Shown here: positions 1 to 7,974 of the stretch, in pieces
Layout of the letters: every line of letters begins with the position of its first letter
Position numbering within the stretch: position 1 is the stretch's first letter
NCBI GenBank assembly: GCA_016870695.1
Contig: VGAV01000072.1
Span: forward strand, 1-9,062
DNA: 9,062 nucleotides
From: Actinomycetota bacterium
GTDB taxonomy: Bacteria > Actinomycetota > Actinomycetes > Actinomycetales > Microbacteriaceae
Direction: 5' to 3'
Position numbers and translations under genes: made by a program
The notes under the pieces: model-generated
Database searches by the model: none
What the model saw: the letters and a program-made list of their open reading frames with translations, nothing else
What the model was told of the DNA's origin: nothing

Positions 1-1
1 G

Positions 2-889
2 CGCGTCTACCTGTACCGCGACGACACGCTCACGCAGATCACCACCGACCACACCTTCGTGCAGCGTCTCGTCGACTCGGGCCGCATCACCCCCGAGGAG
101 GCCCGCTACCACCCGCGGCGCTCCGTCCTCATGCGTGTACTCGGCGACATGGACCCCGACCCCGAGGTCGACACGTTCATCATGCCGACGCAGGACGGCG
201 ACCGGTGGCTCCTCTGCTCCGACGGCCTGTCCGGCGTCGTGGACGACCCGCACACGACCAAGACGATGGCGCTCGGGATGCCGCCCGGCCGGACGGCCGA
301 TGCCCTCCTCAAGCAGGCGCTCGACGGCGGCGCCCCCGACAACGTCACCATCGTGCTCGTCGACGTCGGCGGTCAGCACCCCGTCTTCATCGGCACGCCC
401 ACCATCGTCGGCTCCGCCTCGAACCCCAGCGGCGTCGTCGTTCCGGCGGCGCGCCCCGGCCGGTCGAACTGGCTGCACCCGGCACGTCAGGCCGCCAACG
501 AGCCCACGCACTTCGAGCCCGCCCCCGAGTTCCTCGAGGAGCTCATCGAGGAGGACCGGCGCCGCTCCCGTCGCCGGCGTCTCGGTTGGCTCGCCGCACT
601 GCTGGTCGTCCTCGCCGCGCTCGGGTTCGCCCTGTTCGCCGGCTACAACTGGACGCAGACCCGGTACTACATCGGCGCCGACGACGACTCGGTCGTGATC
701 TACCGCGGCATCCAGCAGTCCCTCGGTCCGATCTCGCTGTCGACCGTCTACGAGGACACCGACATCGTGCTCGCCGATCTGTCCGACTTCGACCGCCAGA
801 CCGTCGAGGCCACGATCAGCGCCCGCTCGCTCAGCGACGCGGAGCTGATCGTCGACCGCCTCCGACCCGCCGAGGAGGCCAGCGGATGA
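2..889 (+). CDS. pstP: PP2C-family Ser/Thr protein phosphatase, 3' part (5' end lies outside the window)
   Basis: This is the visible 295 residues of a metal-dependent PP2C phosphatase that dephosphorylates Ser/Thr kinases and their targets, acting at the inner face of the membrane. The frame is open from base 2, so the gene starts upstream; the GTG at 59 lies inside the conserved catalytic domain and is not a credible start. Late PP2C motifs are present: a D-H-T-F-V-Q segment followed by an H-P-R-R/L-R-V-L-G region, the C-S-D-G metal-site motif at bases 215-226, and G-A-P-D-N-V-T at bases 329-349. An arginine-rich stretch precedes one membrane span (about 581-652), followed by roughly 78 extracellular residues, the architecture known for mycobacterial PstP. 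Its stop overlaps the rodA start (ATGA), and linkage to pknA and pknB supports the role. The N-terminal metal-binding motifs cannot be checked here. Confidence 0.93.
   Translation, partial: RVYLYRDDTLTQITTDHTFVQRLVDSGRITPEEARYHPRRSVLMRVLGDMDPDPEVDTFIMPTQDGDRWLLCSDGLSGVVDDPHTTKTMALGMPPGRTADALLKQALDGGAPDNVTIVLVDVGGQHPVFIGTPTIVGSASNPSGVVVPAARPGRSNWLHPARQAANEPTHFEPAPEFLEELIEEDRRRSRRRRLGWLAALLVVLAALGFALFAGYNWTQTRYYIGADDDSVVIYRGIQQSLGPISLSTVYEDTDIVLADLSDFDRQTVEATISARSLSDAELIVDRLRPAEEASG
872..878 (+). promoter_or_regulatory. ribosome binding site of rodA
   Basis: GAGGAGG lies inside the end of pstP, 7 nt before the ATG at 886. It fixes the rodA start and shows that rodA can be initiated both directly and by coupling to the pstP stop. 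Confidence 0.75.
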
Positions 890-2289
890 CCGACCAGAAG
901 CTGACCCGGGGCACCGACGCGGTGTCCACCGACACGGCCGTGCTGCGGGCGCTCAAGAAGATCCGCGTGCCCGCGACCCAGCGCAATCGGGAGTTCGGTC
1001 TGCTCCTCTTCGCGATCGTCGTCTACGGCGCGGCCGTCGCCCTCGTGCAGCTGGGCGTCGACGGCGTCCTCGAGACCAGCTTCCTCAGCCTCGCGGCCGT
1101 CCCCGCCGTCCTCGGTCTCGTCATCCACGTCGTGCTGCGTCTGCGCGCCCGCGACGCCGACCCGTTCGTCCTGCCGATCGCCACCCTGCTGACGGGCCTC
1201 GGCATCGCGATGATCTACCGCATCGACCTCGGCCGCAACGTCGAGGGCTGGACCGCCACCGGCAACCGGCAGATCGCCTGGGCTGCGATCGCCATGGTGG
1301 TCGCGCTCGTGGTGATCCTCTTCGTCCGCAACTACCGCGTGCTCTTCCGGTACACCTACCTGTCGGGCCTCGTCGGCGTGCTCCTGCTGCTCCTGCCGTT
1401 CGTCCCGGGCCTGGGCACGGACCAGAACGCCGACGTGTGGGTCTCCCTCGGCTTCGTGCAGTTCCAGCCCGGCGAGCTGGCGAAGATCTGCCTGGCGATC
1501 TTCTTCGCCGGCTACCTCGTCCGCACCCGCGAGAGCCTCACCTCCACCGGCACGCGCTTCCTCTTCATGACGTGGCCGCGCGCCCGCGAGCTCGGACCGC
1601 TCCTCATCGTCTGGCTCGTCTCGCTCGGCATCATCGTGCTGCAGCGCGACCTCGGCACCGGACTGCTCATCTTCGGCATGTTCGTCGCGATGCTCTACGT
1701 CGCGACCGGCAAGACGAGCTGGGTGCTCATCGGCGTCGTCCTGATCGCGACCGGGGCGTTCTTGGCATCCCGGGTCCTGCCCTACGTGCAGGGGCGCTTC
1801 GCGAACTGGCTCGACGCGTTCAACCCCGAGGTGATCGACCGCGACGGCGGCAGCTTCCAGCTGGTGCAGGGGATCTTCGGACTCGCCCAGGGCGGACTCT
1901 TCGGCACCGGGCTGGGCCTGGGCCGCCCCGCGATCACGCCGCTCGCGCAGAGCGACTACATCATCCCGAGCCTCGGCGAGGAGCTCGGCCTCGTCGGGAT
2001 CTTCGCGATCCTTGCCCTCTACATGGTGTTCACGAGCCGCGGCATCCGCGTCGGCCTCGCCGGTCAGGACGACTTCGGCAAGCTCCTCGCGACGGGACTG
2101 TCGTTCATCATCGCCCTGCAGGTGTTCATCATGGTCGGCGGTGTGACGCGGGTGATCCCGCTCACGGGTCTGACGACGCCGTTCCTCGCGGCCGGCGGAT
2201 CCTCGCTCATCGCGAACTGGATCATCGTCGCCCTGCTGCTGCGCATCTCCGACGCCGTCCGCAGCCGTCCCCGGGTGGTGATCGGCTGA
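886..2289 (+). CDS. rodA: SEDS-family peptidoglycan glycosyltransferase (RodA/FtsW)
   Basis: This 467-residue polytopic membrane protein belongs to the SEDS family, which polymerises lipid II into glycan strands with a partner class B PBP. About twelve hydrophobic segments are visible, starting near residue 37 after a soluble N-terminus. Family signatures are present: Q-F-Q-P-G-E-L-A-K at 192-200 (most members have S instead of G), L-Q-R-D-L-G-T-G at 252-259 holding the Asp expected to be catalytic (D255), a long extracellular loop with F-G-L-A-Q-G-G-L and S-L-G-E-E-L-G-L-V-G (to about 371), and P-L-T-G-L-T-T-P-F with A-G-G-S-S near 425-440. The ATG at 886 is chosen for its GAGGAGG site and ATGA overlap with pstP; the frame stays open far upstream, but only as an antiparallel reading of pstP. 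Position beside pbpA and the kinases matches RodA rather than the separate division FtsW, although sequence alone cannot settle that completely. Confidence 0.93.
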   Translation: MTDQKLTRGTDAVSTDTAVLRALKKIRVPATQRNREFGLLLFAIVVYGAAVALVQLGVDGVLETSFLSLAAVPAVLGLVIHVVLRLRARDADPFVLPIATLLTGLGIAMIYRIDLGRNVEGWTATGNRQIAWAAIAMVVALVVILFVRNYRVLFRYTYLSGLVGVLLLLLPFVPGLGTDQNADVWVSLGFVQFQPGELAKICLAIFFAGYLVRTRESLTSTGTRFLFMTWPRARELGPLLIVWLVSLGIIVLQRDLGTGLLIFGMFVAMLYVATGKTSWVLIGVVLIATGAFLASRVLPYVQGRFANWLDAFNPEVIDRDGGSFQLVQGIFGLAQGGLFGTGLGLGRPAITPLAQSDYIIPSLGEELGLVGIFAILALYMVFTSRGIRVGLAGQDDFGKLLATGLSFIIALQVFIMVGGVTRVIPLTGLTTPFLAAGGSSLIANWIIVALLLRISDAVRSRPRVVIG

Positions 2290-2336
2290 TGCTTTCGACC
2301 CCCGTCCCGACGCGCACCCCGGAGGAGGCACCGTGA
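2289..2336 (+). other. possible 15-codon coupling mini-ORF between rodA and pbpA
   Basis: An ATG overlaps the rodA stop by one base (TGATG at 2287-2291). It opens a 15-codon frame reading [15 protein letters not shown], whose TGA overlaps the pbpA GTG start (GTGA at 2333-2336). The two Glu codons are the pbpA Shine-Dalgarno itself. The peptide has no recognisable domain. It may serve only to carry ribosomes from rodA to pbpA, or the fit may be chance. Only a weak GGGTGG precedes its ATG. Confidence 0.3.
2321..2328 (+). promoter_or_regulatory. ribosome binding site of pbpA
   Basis: GGAGGAGG ends 4 nt before the GTG at 2333; its first GGAGG is 7 nt away. It supports the GTG as the pbpA start. 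Confidence 0.75.
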
Positions 2337-3793
2337 CCAAGGAGCTCCGACGCCTCAGCGTCGTCATGCTGGCGATGTTCCTCGCCCTGTTCGTCTCCAC
2401 GAGCATCATCCAGGTCGTGCAGGCCACGACCCTGGCGAACACCCCCGGCAACACGCGCGCGCTCTACGACTCGTACGAGGTGCAGCGCGGCTCGATCATC
2501 GCCAGCGGCGCGGCGATCGCGTCGTCCGTCCCCTCCAACGACGTCTACAGCTGGCAGCGCCAGTACGTGGATGCCGACATGTGGGCGCCCGTGACCGGCT
2601 ACCTCAACCCGGTGCTCGACTCGTCGACCGGCATCGAGCGCGCCGCGAACGACGTCCTCAGCGGGTCGGACGGGTCGCAGCTCTTCTCGCGCATCGACCG
2701 CGCCATCACCGGTCATGCCCCGCGCGGCTCGAACGTGGAGCTCTCCCTGGATGCCACGGCGCAGCGCGCGGCCTGGGATGCGCTCACGCAGGCCGGCTAC
2801 CAGGGCTCCGTCGTCGCGATCGAGCCGTCCACCGGACGCATCCTCGCGATGGTCACCACGCCGAGCTACGACACGAACCAGCTCGCGTCCCACGACACGG
2901 CGGCGGTGGATGCCATCTACAACCAGCTCATGGCGGACCCGCGGCAGCCGATGGTCAACCGCGCCATCGGCGGCAACCTCAACCCGCCAGGGTCGACGTT
3001 CAAGCTCGTCGTGGCGTCCGCGGCCCTCGCATCCGGCCGCTACACCCCGGAGTCCACCTTCCCCAACGTCGCCGAGTACCAGCTGCCGCAATCGACGAAC
3101 ATCGTCCGCAACGCGGGCGGCGGGACGTGCGGCGGCGGCGACACCGTGACGATCGCCGACGCCCTTCGCCTCAGCTGCAACATCCCCATGGCGGAGCTCG
3201 CCGTCGAGCTCGGCGACGACGCCATCCGCGCCGAGGCCGAGAAGTACGGCTTCAACACCTCGTTCGAGATGCCGCTCAGCTCGACCGCCTCGGTCTACCC
3301 CGACAGCCTGGACGCCCCGCAGACCGCGCTCAGCGGCTTCGGACAGGGGCAGGTCACGGCGACGCCGCTGCAGATGGCCATGGTCTCGGCGGGCATCGCG
3401 AACGGCGGGGTCGTAATGAACCCCCGCATGATCGACCGCGTGATCGCGCCGGACCTGTCCGTGCGGGAGACACACGACAGCAGCGAGTTCGGCCGGGCGC
3501 TGGACGAGGGGCTGGCGGCCGAGATGGTCGCGATGATGACGGCGAACGTCCAGGACGGCGTGGCGTCGAATGCAACAATAGACGGGGTCCAGGTGGCGGG
3601 TAAGACCGGTACCGCCGAGAACGGATCCCGTCCCTACAGCCTCTGGTTCTCCGGGTTCGCACCGGCCGACGACCCCCAGGTCGCCGTCGCCGTCGTGGTC
3701 GAGGACGGCGGAGGACAGGGACAGAACGGGAGCGGCAACGAGATCGCCGCACCGATAGCGAAGAAGGTCATGGAGGCGGTGCTGGGTAGATGA
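2333..3793 (+). CDS. pbpA: class B penicillin-binding protein, D,D-transpeptidase (PbpA)
   Basis: This 486-residue membrane-anchored transpeptidase cross-links peptidoglycan stem peptides and probably works with the adjacent RodA. A short cytoplasmic N-terminus leads into one membrane span or signal anchor at about residues 8-30, then a small dimerisation domain and the transpeptidase domain from about 150. The three active-site motifs are in order: S-T-F-K at 221-224 (acylated serine S221), S-C-N at 281-283, and K-T-G-T at 424-427. Length matches mycobacterial PbpA. C266 and C282 bracket the second motif and could form a disulfide. The GTG start is set by a strong Shine-Dalgarno and places the membrane anchor correctly. 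The stop overlaps the pknA ATG (ATGA at 3790-3793). As a PBP it would be expected to bind beta-lactams. Confidence 0.95.
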   Translation: MTKELRRLSVVMLAMFLALFVSTSIIQVVQATTLANTPGNTRALYDSYEVQRGSIIASGAAIASSVPSNDVYSWQRQYVDADMWAPVTGYLNPVLDSSTGIERAANDVLSGSDGSQLFSRIDRAITGHAPRGSNVELSLDATAQRAAWDALTQAGYQGSVVAIEPSTGRILAMVTTPSYDTNQLASHDTAAVDAIYNQLMADPRQPMVNRAIGGNLNPPGSTFKLVVASAALASGRYTPESTFPNVAEYQLPQSTNIVRNAGGGTCGGGDTVTIADALRLSCNIPMAELAVELGDDAIRAEAEKYGFNTSFEMPLSSTASVYPDSLDAPQTALSGFGQGQVTATPLQMAMVSAGIANGGVVMNPRMIDRVIAPDLSVRETHDSSEFGRALDEGLAAEMVAMMTANVQDGVASNATIDGVQVAGKTGTAENGSRPYSLWFSGFAPADDPQVAVAVVVEDGGGQGQNGSGNEIAAPIAKKVMEAVLGR

Positions 3794-5586
3794 GACCGAC
3801 ACAGGGTGTGACCTTCGGAGGACGCTACGAACTCGAGTCGCGGATCGCGATCGGGGGGATGGGCGAGGTCTGGGAAGCGACCGATCACGTCATCGGACGG
3901 ACCGTCGCCATCAAGATCCTCAAAGACGAGTACATGGGCGACCCGGGCTTCCTGGAGCGCTTCCGCGCGGAGGCGCGCCACGCGGCGCTCGTGAACCACG
4001 AGGGCATCGCCAGCGTCTTCGACTACGGCGAGGAGGACGGCAGCGCCTTCCTCGTCATGGAGCTCGTCCCGGGCGAGGCCCTCTCGACGATCCTCGAGCG
4101 CGAGACGACCCTGTCGACCGACAAGACGCTCGACATCGTCGCCCAGACGGCCGCCGCCCTGCACGCCGCGCACGCCGCCGGTCTCGTCCACCGCGACATC
4201 AAGCCCGGCAACCTCCTCATCACGCCGGACGGCCGCGTCAAGATCACCGATTTCGGCATCGCGCGCATCGCCGACCAGGTCCCGCTCACCGCGACCGGCC
4301 AGGTCATGGGCACCGTGCAGTACCTCTCGCCGGAGCAGGCCTCTGGCCACCCGGCGTCGCCGGCGACCGACATCTACTCGCTCGGCATCGTGGCGTACGA
4401 GAGCCTCGCCGGCAAGCGCCCGTTCACGGGCGAGTCCCAGGTCGCGATCGCCATGGCGCAGATCAACGAGCAGCCCGCACCGCTGCCCGCGACGGTCGCC
4501 CCGCCGGTCCAGAACCTCGTCATGGCCATGATCGCCAAGAAGCCCGAGGAGCGCCCCGCGTCCGCGGCCGCCGTCTCTCGCGCCTCCACCGCCCTCCGCC
4601 GCGGAGACCTCACGGCCGCAGCCGCGGCCGTCCCGGCGATCGCGGGCGGCGCCGCCGGTGTCGACGACGCGACGCAGCTGCTCACCGCCGGTGCGGCGAC
4701 CTCGGCGGCCACCCGCCTCATGCCGACCACCGCGGCCCTCACCGAGCAGCACGTCGAGGAGGACCCGGAGCCGCGCAAGAAGAAGCGCAGCCCGTGGACG
4801 TGGCCGTTGGTGGCCCTCATCGCCCTGCTCCTGCTCATCCTGGGCGGCACGCTCATCGCGGTGCTGACCAACCAGGACGACCCGGCGCCGGTCGAGACGA
4901 CCTCGACGGCCCCGCAGCCGTCGAACACGACCACACCGTCGCAGACCCCGACGCCGTCCGAGACGCAGGCGCTGGTCGACGTCGACGCCCTGAACCTCGT
5001 CGGGCAGTCGTGCGACGCGGCCGGAGAGATCCTCCGGGCGAACAACCTCAGCGCGACCTGCGAGCCGGGCAACGCCGCGACGACCGCCGACCAGGTCGGA
5101 CTCGTCGACACCGTCAGCCCGACCGGGTTCGTGGCGCGCGGCACGACCATCACGCTCCGCGTGTTCGGCGAGCAGACGGCCCTGCCGGCCCCCGGCACCC
5201 CGACCCTGCCGAGCTCGTCGGTCCAGGCCGGCAGCACGGTCCAGGTGTCGTGGCAGCAGTACACGTGCCCCTCGGGCACCGGATCGGTCACGGGGTACGA
5301 CTTCACCGCGACGAACGGCACCTTCGCCGCGAACGGCTCGTCCACGGCATCCTTCGGCCCGAACGATCGCAACGCCCAGCTGCTCGTCGGCACCGCCGTC
5401 GGCGACAGCCTGCGCGTGACCTACACCGTCACCTGCTCGGGCACTGACCGCACCGCCGGCCCGTCGTCGGAAGCCTCGGCCACCATCACCGCGCCGAACA
5501 CCCCGTCACCCACCCCGTCCGCCAGCCCCACCAACACCGGCGCATCGAACGGGAACGGCAACGGCAACGGCAACGGCAACGGCTGA
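3790..5586 (+). CDS. pknA: membrane Ser/Thr protein kinase, PknA-type, with a PASTA-like domain and an extended ectodomain
   Basis: This 598-residue Hanks-type kinase phosphorylates cytoplasmic proteins in response to wall signals. The kinase domain (about 12-270) is complete: glycine loop near 20-28, V-A-I-K with K42, E61, H-R-D-I-K-P-G-N at 134-141, D-F-G at 154-156, activation loop with T167 and T169, G-T then S-P-E at 180-182, D194 and R255. An Ala-rich linker and basic cluster (about 329-333) precede one membrane span at about 336-360. Outside lie a Thr/Pro linker, one PASTA-like domain (about 395-459, C408/C424), a beta-rich Ig or fibronectin-like region (about 463-568, C493/C549), a P-S-T linker and six Asn-Gly repeats. 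Mycobacterial PknA lacks these outer domains. The nearest Shine-Dalgarno (GGAGG at 3772-3776) is 13 nt from the ATG, so translation probably depends on coupling to the pbpA stop. Confidence 0.93.
   Translation: MRPTQGVTFGGRYELESRIAIGGMGEVWEATDHVIGRTVAIKILKDEYMGDPGFLERFRAEARHAALVNHEGIASVFDYGEEDGSAFLVMELVPGEALSTILERETTLSTDKTLDIVAQTAAALHAAHAAGLVHRDIKPGNLLITPDGRVKITDFGIARIADQVPLTATGQVMGTVQYLSPEQASGHPASPATDIYSLGIVAYESLAGKRPFTGESQVAIAMAQINEQPAPLPATVAPPVQNLVMAMIAKKPEERPASAAAVSRASTALRRGDLTAAAAAVPAIAGGAAGVDDATQLLTAGAATSAATRLMPTTAALTEQHVEEDPEPRKKKRSPWTWPLVALIALLLLILGGTLIAVLTNQDDPAPVETTSTAPQPSNTTTPSQTPTPSETQALVDVDALNLVGQSCDAAGEILRANNLSATCEPGNAATTADQVGLVDTVSPTGFVARGTTITLRVFGEQTALPAPGTPTLPSSSVQAGSTVQVSWQQYTCPSGTGSVTGYDFTATNGTFAANGSSTASFGPNDRNAQLLVGTAVGDSLRVTYTVTCSGTDRTAGPSSEASATITAPNTPSPTPSASPTNTGASNGNGNGNGNGNG
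5548..5583 (+). repeat. hexanucleotide AACGGC tandem repeat at the 3' end of pknA
   Basis: Five perfect AACGGC units (5554-5583) follow one near-copy, AACGGG (5548-5553), and run directly into the TGA at 5584. They encode six Asn-Gly pairs. The unit is two codons long, so gain or loss of copies would change tail length without a frameshift. Confidence 0.9.
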
Positions 5587-5630
5587 GACCCGCCCTCGAA
5601 AGGCACGCACCATCCCCGAAACACCACGCC

Positions 5631-5635
5631 AGGAG
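5631..5635 (+). promoter_or_regulatory. ribosome binding site of pknB
   Basis: AGGAG lies 7 nt before the GTG at 5643, in the 56-nt gap after pknA (5587-5642). I see no terminator or clear promoter in the gap, so pknB is probably transcribed with pknA. Confidence 0.65.
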
Positions 5636-5642
5636 CTCCACC

Positions 5643-7346
5643 GTGACCACTGAGACGACGCGCGTCCTTTCCGGGCGCTACCGCGTCGACGACCTCATCG
5701 GTCGCGGCGGCATGGCCAGCGTGTACCGCGGGTACGATCAGACCCTCGGCCGGACGGTCGCGATCAAGATCCTCAAGGCGGACCTCGCCGGGGATGCCGC
5801 CTTCCGCACGCGCTTCCGGCTCGAGGCGCAGGCGGCCTCCCGCATGGCCCACCCGTCGATCGTGCGCGTGTTCGACGCGGGCGAGGACTCCGAGACCGGC
5901 TACGACGGCCACGACCGTCCCGTGCCGTACATCGTGATGGAGCTCGTGCACGGACGTCTGCTCAAGGACGTCATCGCGGACGGCCCTGTTCCGCTGGACG
6001 CGACCCTCCGCTACGTCGACGGCATCCTGGAGGCTCTCGAGTACTCGCACCGCGCCGGTGTTGTGCACCGCGACATCAAGCCGGGCAACGTGATGATCAC
6101 GGATGCCGGTCAGGTGAAGGTCATGGACTTCGGCATCGCGCGCGCGGTGTCGGACTCGTCATCGACCGTGGCCGAGACCACCGCCATCATCGGAACGGCC
6201 GCGTACTTCTCCCCCGAGCAGGCCAAGGGCGAGTCCGTCGACGCCCGTGCCGACCTCTACTCCACCGGCGTCGTCCTCTACGAGCTGCTCACCGGACGTC
6301 CGCCGTTCCGCGGCGACACCCCCGTGGCCGTCGCGTACCAGCACGTCAGCGAAGCGCCGGTCCCGCCGAGCGAGCTGAACGAGAGCATCCCGCGCGCCGT
6401 CGACGCCGTCGTCTTGCGCGCCCTCGCGAAGGACCCGTTCCAGCGTCCCCAGGATGCGGCGGGCTTCCGCGAGGCCCTCGACGCGACGGTCGAGGGGAAG
6501 GCGCCGAGCAAGCGTCAGGTGTCCGCGCTGTCGAGCGAGCTGTACGGGCCCAACCCCCGCCAGGCGGCGGAGACGGCCCGCTCGCTCCGCCAGCTGAGTA
6601 CCGACACGACCATGCGTCGGACGCAGCCCGGACCCCCGGTCGCCTGGATCTGGGCCGGCGTCGCGTTCCTCGCGGTGCTGCTCGTGTCCGTGCTGTTCTG
6701 GGTCGTGCAGATCCAGCCCAGCAGCAACGTCCCCAGCACCGCACGCATGGTGCCCGACGTGAGCTCCATGACCTACGAGCGCGCCGTCGAGGCCCTCGAG
6801 GAACAGGAGCTCGTCGCCTCGCGCGTCGACGAGACCAGCGAGACCGTCGCCGCCGGCAACGTCATCCGGTCCACCCCCGAGGTGGACACGGCCGTCGTCG
6901 CGGGCCAGCAGGTCACCCTCTACGTCTCGACGGGCCCCGACACGGCGACCGTCCCACCCCTCGACGGACTCGGCGAGGAGGCGGCGCGCGCGTCGATCGA
7001 GTCCGCCGGTCTGACCGTCGGCAGCATCCGCCGGCAGAACGACCCGGCGCTGGAGCGCGGAACGGTCATCGAGGCCAGCGCCGCGTCCGGCGCGCAGGTC
7101 GCCCGGGGGACGACGGTGAACCTGACCGTCGCGAGCGGTCGCGTCGTGATCGTCGACTACACCGGCTACACCGTCGACGCCGCGATCCGCGAGCTCGAGT
7201 CCGAGCGGCTCCAGCTGACCGTGGTCCGACAGGACGACCCGGGGTGCCCGGCCACGAACCCGCAGACGGTGCGCACGCAGTCGCTCGCCCCGGGCGAGGT
7301 GCCGGTGCACAGCGAGATCACGCTGACGGTGTGCACGGGGGCGTGA
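5643..7346 (+). CDS. pknB: membrane Ser/Thr protein kinase with three PASTA domains (PknB/Stk1-type)
   Basis: This 567-residue Hanks-type kinase controls wall growth and division; its PASTA repeats are known in the family to bind peptidoglycan fragments or lipid II. The kinase domain (about 13-280) has the glycine loop I-G-R-G-G-M-A-S-V-Y at 19-28, K42, E61, H-R-D-I-K-P-G-N at 142-149, D-F-G at 162-164, an activation loop rich in Ser/Thr (172-180), G-T-A-A-Y-F-S-P-E ending at 192, and R269. A juxtamembrane region of about 50 residues leads to one span at about 334-356. Three PASTA units follow at about 367-430, 434-497 and 500-565; the last carries C535 and C564. Mycobacterial PknB has four, so this is a shorter sensor. 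The GTG start is supported by AGGAG and by K42/E61 spacing identical to the paralogous pknA. Its 3' end overlaps trpG on the other strand. Confidence 0.95.
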   Translation: MTTETTRVLSGRYRVDDLIGRGGMASVYRGYDQTLGRTVAIKILKADLAGDAAFRTRFRLEAQAASRMAHPSIVRVFDAGEDSETGYDGHDRPVPYIVMELVHGRLLKDVIADGPVPLDATLRYVDGILEALEYSHRAGVVHRDIKPGNVMITDAGQVKVMDFGIARAVSDSSSTVAETTAIIGTAAYFSPEQAKGESVDARADLYSTGVVLYELLTGRPPFRGDTPVAVAYQHVSEAPVPPSELNESIPRAVDAVVLRALAKDPFQRPQDAAGFREALDATVEGKAPSKRQVSALSSELYGPNPRQAAETARSLRQLSTDTTMRRTQPGPPVAWIWAGVAFLAVLLVSVLFWVVQIQPSSNVPSTARMVPDVSSMTYERAVEALEEQELVASRVDETSETVAAGNVIRSTPEVDTAVVAGQQVTLYVSTGPDTATVPPLDGLGEEAARASIESAGLTVGSIRRQNDPALERGTVIEASAASGAQVARGTTVNLTVASGRVVIVDYTGYTVDAAIRELESERLQLTVVRQDDPGCPATNPQTVRTQSLAPGEVPVHSEITLTVCTGA

Positions 7347-7974
7347 CCCCCCGCGGCTGACGGCCTTCCGCCCGGCGGGGGGCCTCCGCCATGCCGGCGC
7401 TCTCGAGCCACGTCGCCAGCAGCGTGTAGCCCCCCTCGGTGAGGATGCTCTCCGGGTGGAACTGCACGCCCGCGACCGGGGCCGTGCGGTGCGCGACGCC
7501 CATGATCACGCCGCCGTCCGTCCGCGCCGTGATCTCGAGCTCGTCGGGCACCGTCGCCGGGTCGATGGCGAGCGAGTGGTAGCGGGTGGCCGCGAAACCG
7601 TCCGGCATCCCTCGGAAGACGCTCGCGCCCGAGTGTCGGATCTGGCTGGTGATGCCGTGCAGCAGTTCGGGGGCATGGGTCACGCGGGCGCCGAACGCCG
7701 CGCCGATCGCCTGATGGCCGAGACAGACTCCGAGGAGGGGGATGCCGCGCTCCGCGCTCTCGCGGACGATCGGGATCGACATGCCCGCCGTCTCGGGCGT
7801 CCCGGGTCCGGGCGACACCACGACGGCATCCACCCCGGCCACCGCGGCGGACACGTCGGTGATGGCGTCGGACGGGACGAGCTCCGTCTGCGCACCGAGG
7901 TCGGTCAGGTACCCGGCGAGGATGTGGACGAAGCTGTCGTGGTTGTCGACGACGCGGACGCGGAAGCCCGTCAC
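7318..7974 (-). CDS. trpG: class I glutamine amidotransferase, TrpG/PabA type
   Basis: This 218-residue cytoplasmic protein hydrolyses glutamine and delivers ammonia to a chorismate-using partner, giving anthranilate (tryptophan pathway) or aminodeoxychorismate (folate pathway). The N-terminal D-N-H-D-S-F (10-15), S-P-G-P-G-T-P-E (54-61), the nucleophile elbow G-V-C-L-G-H-Q with C84, and Q-F-H-P-E-S (171-176) holding H173 and E175 complete the catalytic triad. The GTG start at 7974 overlaps the upstream gene's stop (GTGA) and has AGGAGGT 9 nt before it; the frame is open further upstream but only through that other gene. No trpE or pabB partner is nearby, so substrate is undecided. The symbol follows synteny with the mycobacterial trpG beside pknB. 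The domain ends near residue 195; a basic 23-residue tail overlaps the end of pknB. Confidence 0.88.
   Translation of the reverse strand: MTGFRVRVVDNHDSFVHILAGYLTDLGAQTELVPSDAITDVSAAVAGVDAVVVSPGPGTPETAGMSIPIVRESAERGIPLLGVCLGHQAIGAAFGARVTHAPELLHGITSQIRHSGASVFRGMPDGFAATRYHSLAIDPATVPDELEITARTDGGVIMGVAHRTAPVAGVQFHPESILTEGGYTLLATWLESAGMAEAPRRAEGRQPRGVTPPCTPSA
7347..7382. terminator. possible hairpin after pknB, within the 3' end of trpG
   Basis: Perfect 8-nt arms CCCCCCGC (7347-7354) and GCGGGGGG (7375-7382), with a 20-nt loop, begin immediately after the pknB stop. There is no T-tract on either side, and the repeat is coding sequence for the trpG tail. It could act as a weak or bidirectional stop for the convergent transcripts, or be chance in GC-rich DNA. 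Confidence 0.3.

Noticed and set aside
205..885. In-frame upstream extension of rodA by 227 codons
   Set aside because: The extension overlaps pstP in another frame and is Arg-rich noise; the ATG at 886 has a strong ribosome site and begins a normal SEDS protein.
748..2454. Very long open frame on the minus strand opposite rodA, coding for 568 residues
   Set aside because: The product is Asp/Glu/Arg-rich low complexity with no domain, a standard antisense shadow of a high-GC gene; the plus-strand SEDS protein explains the region.
3578..3757. Two rare ATA codons (3578 and 3755) and locally lower GC near the end of pbpA, considered as an internal promoter for pknA or a sign of transfer
   Set aside because: No TAnnnT box with a matching -35 is seen there, and the surrounding protein is ordinary PbpA including its K-T-G motif.
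2222..4752. Further long minus-strand open frames opposite pbpA and pknA
   Set aside because: Same composition artefact: Arg/Val/Gly-rich translations with no recognisable motif, lying wholly under well-supported genes.
5535..5586. PknA C-terminal tail considered as a sortase sorting signal
   Set aside because: There is no LAxTG/LPxTG motif, hydrophobic segment or basic end; the tail is only Pro/Ser/Thr and Asn-Gly repeats.
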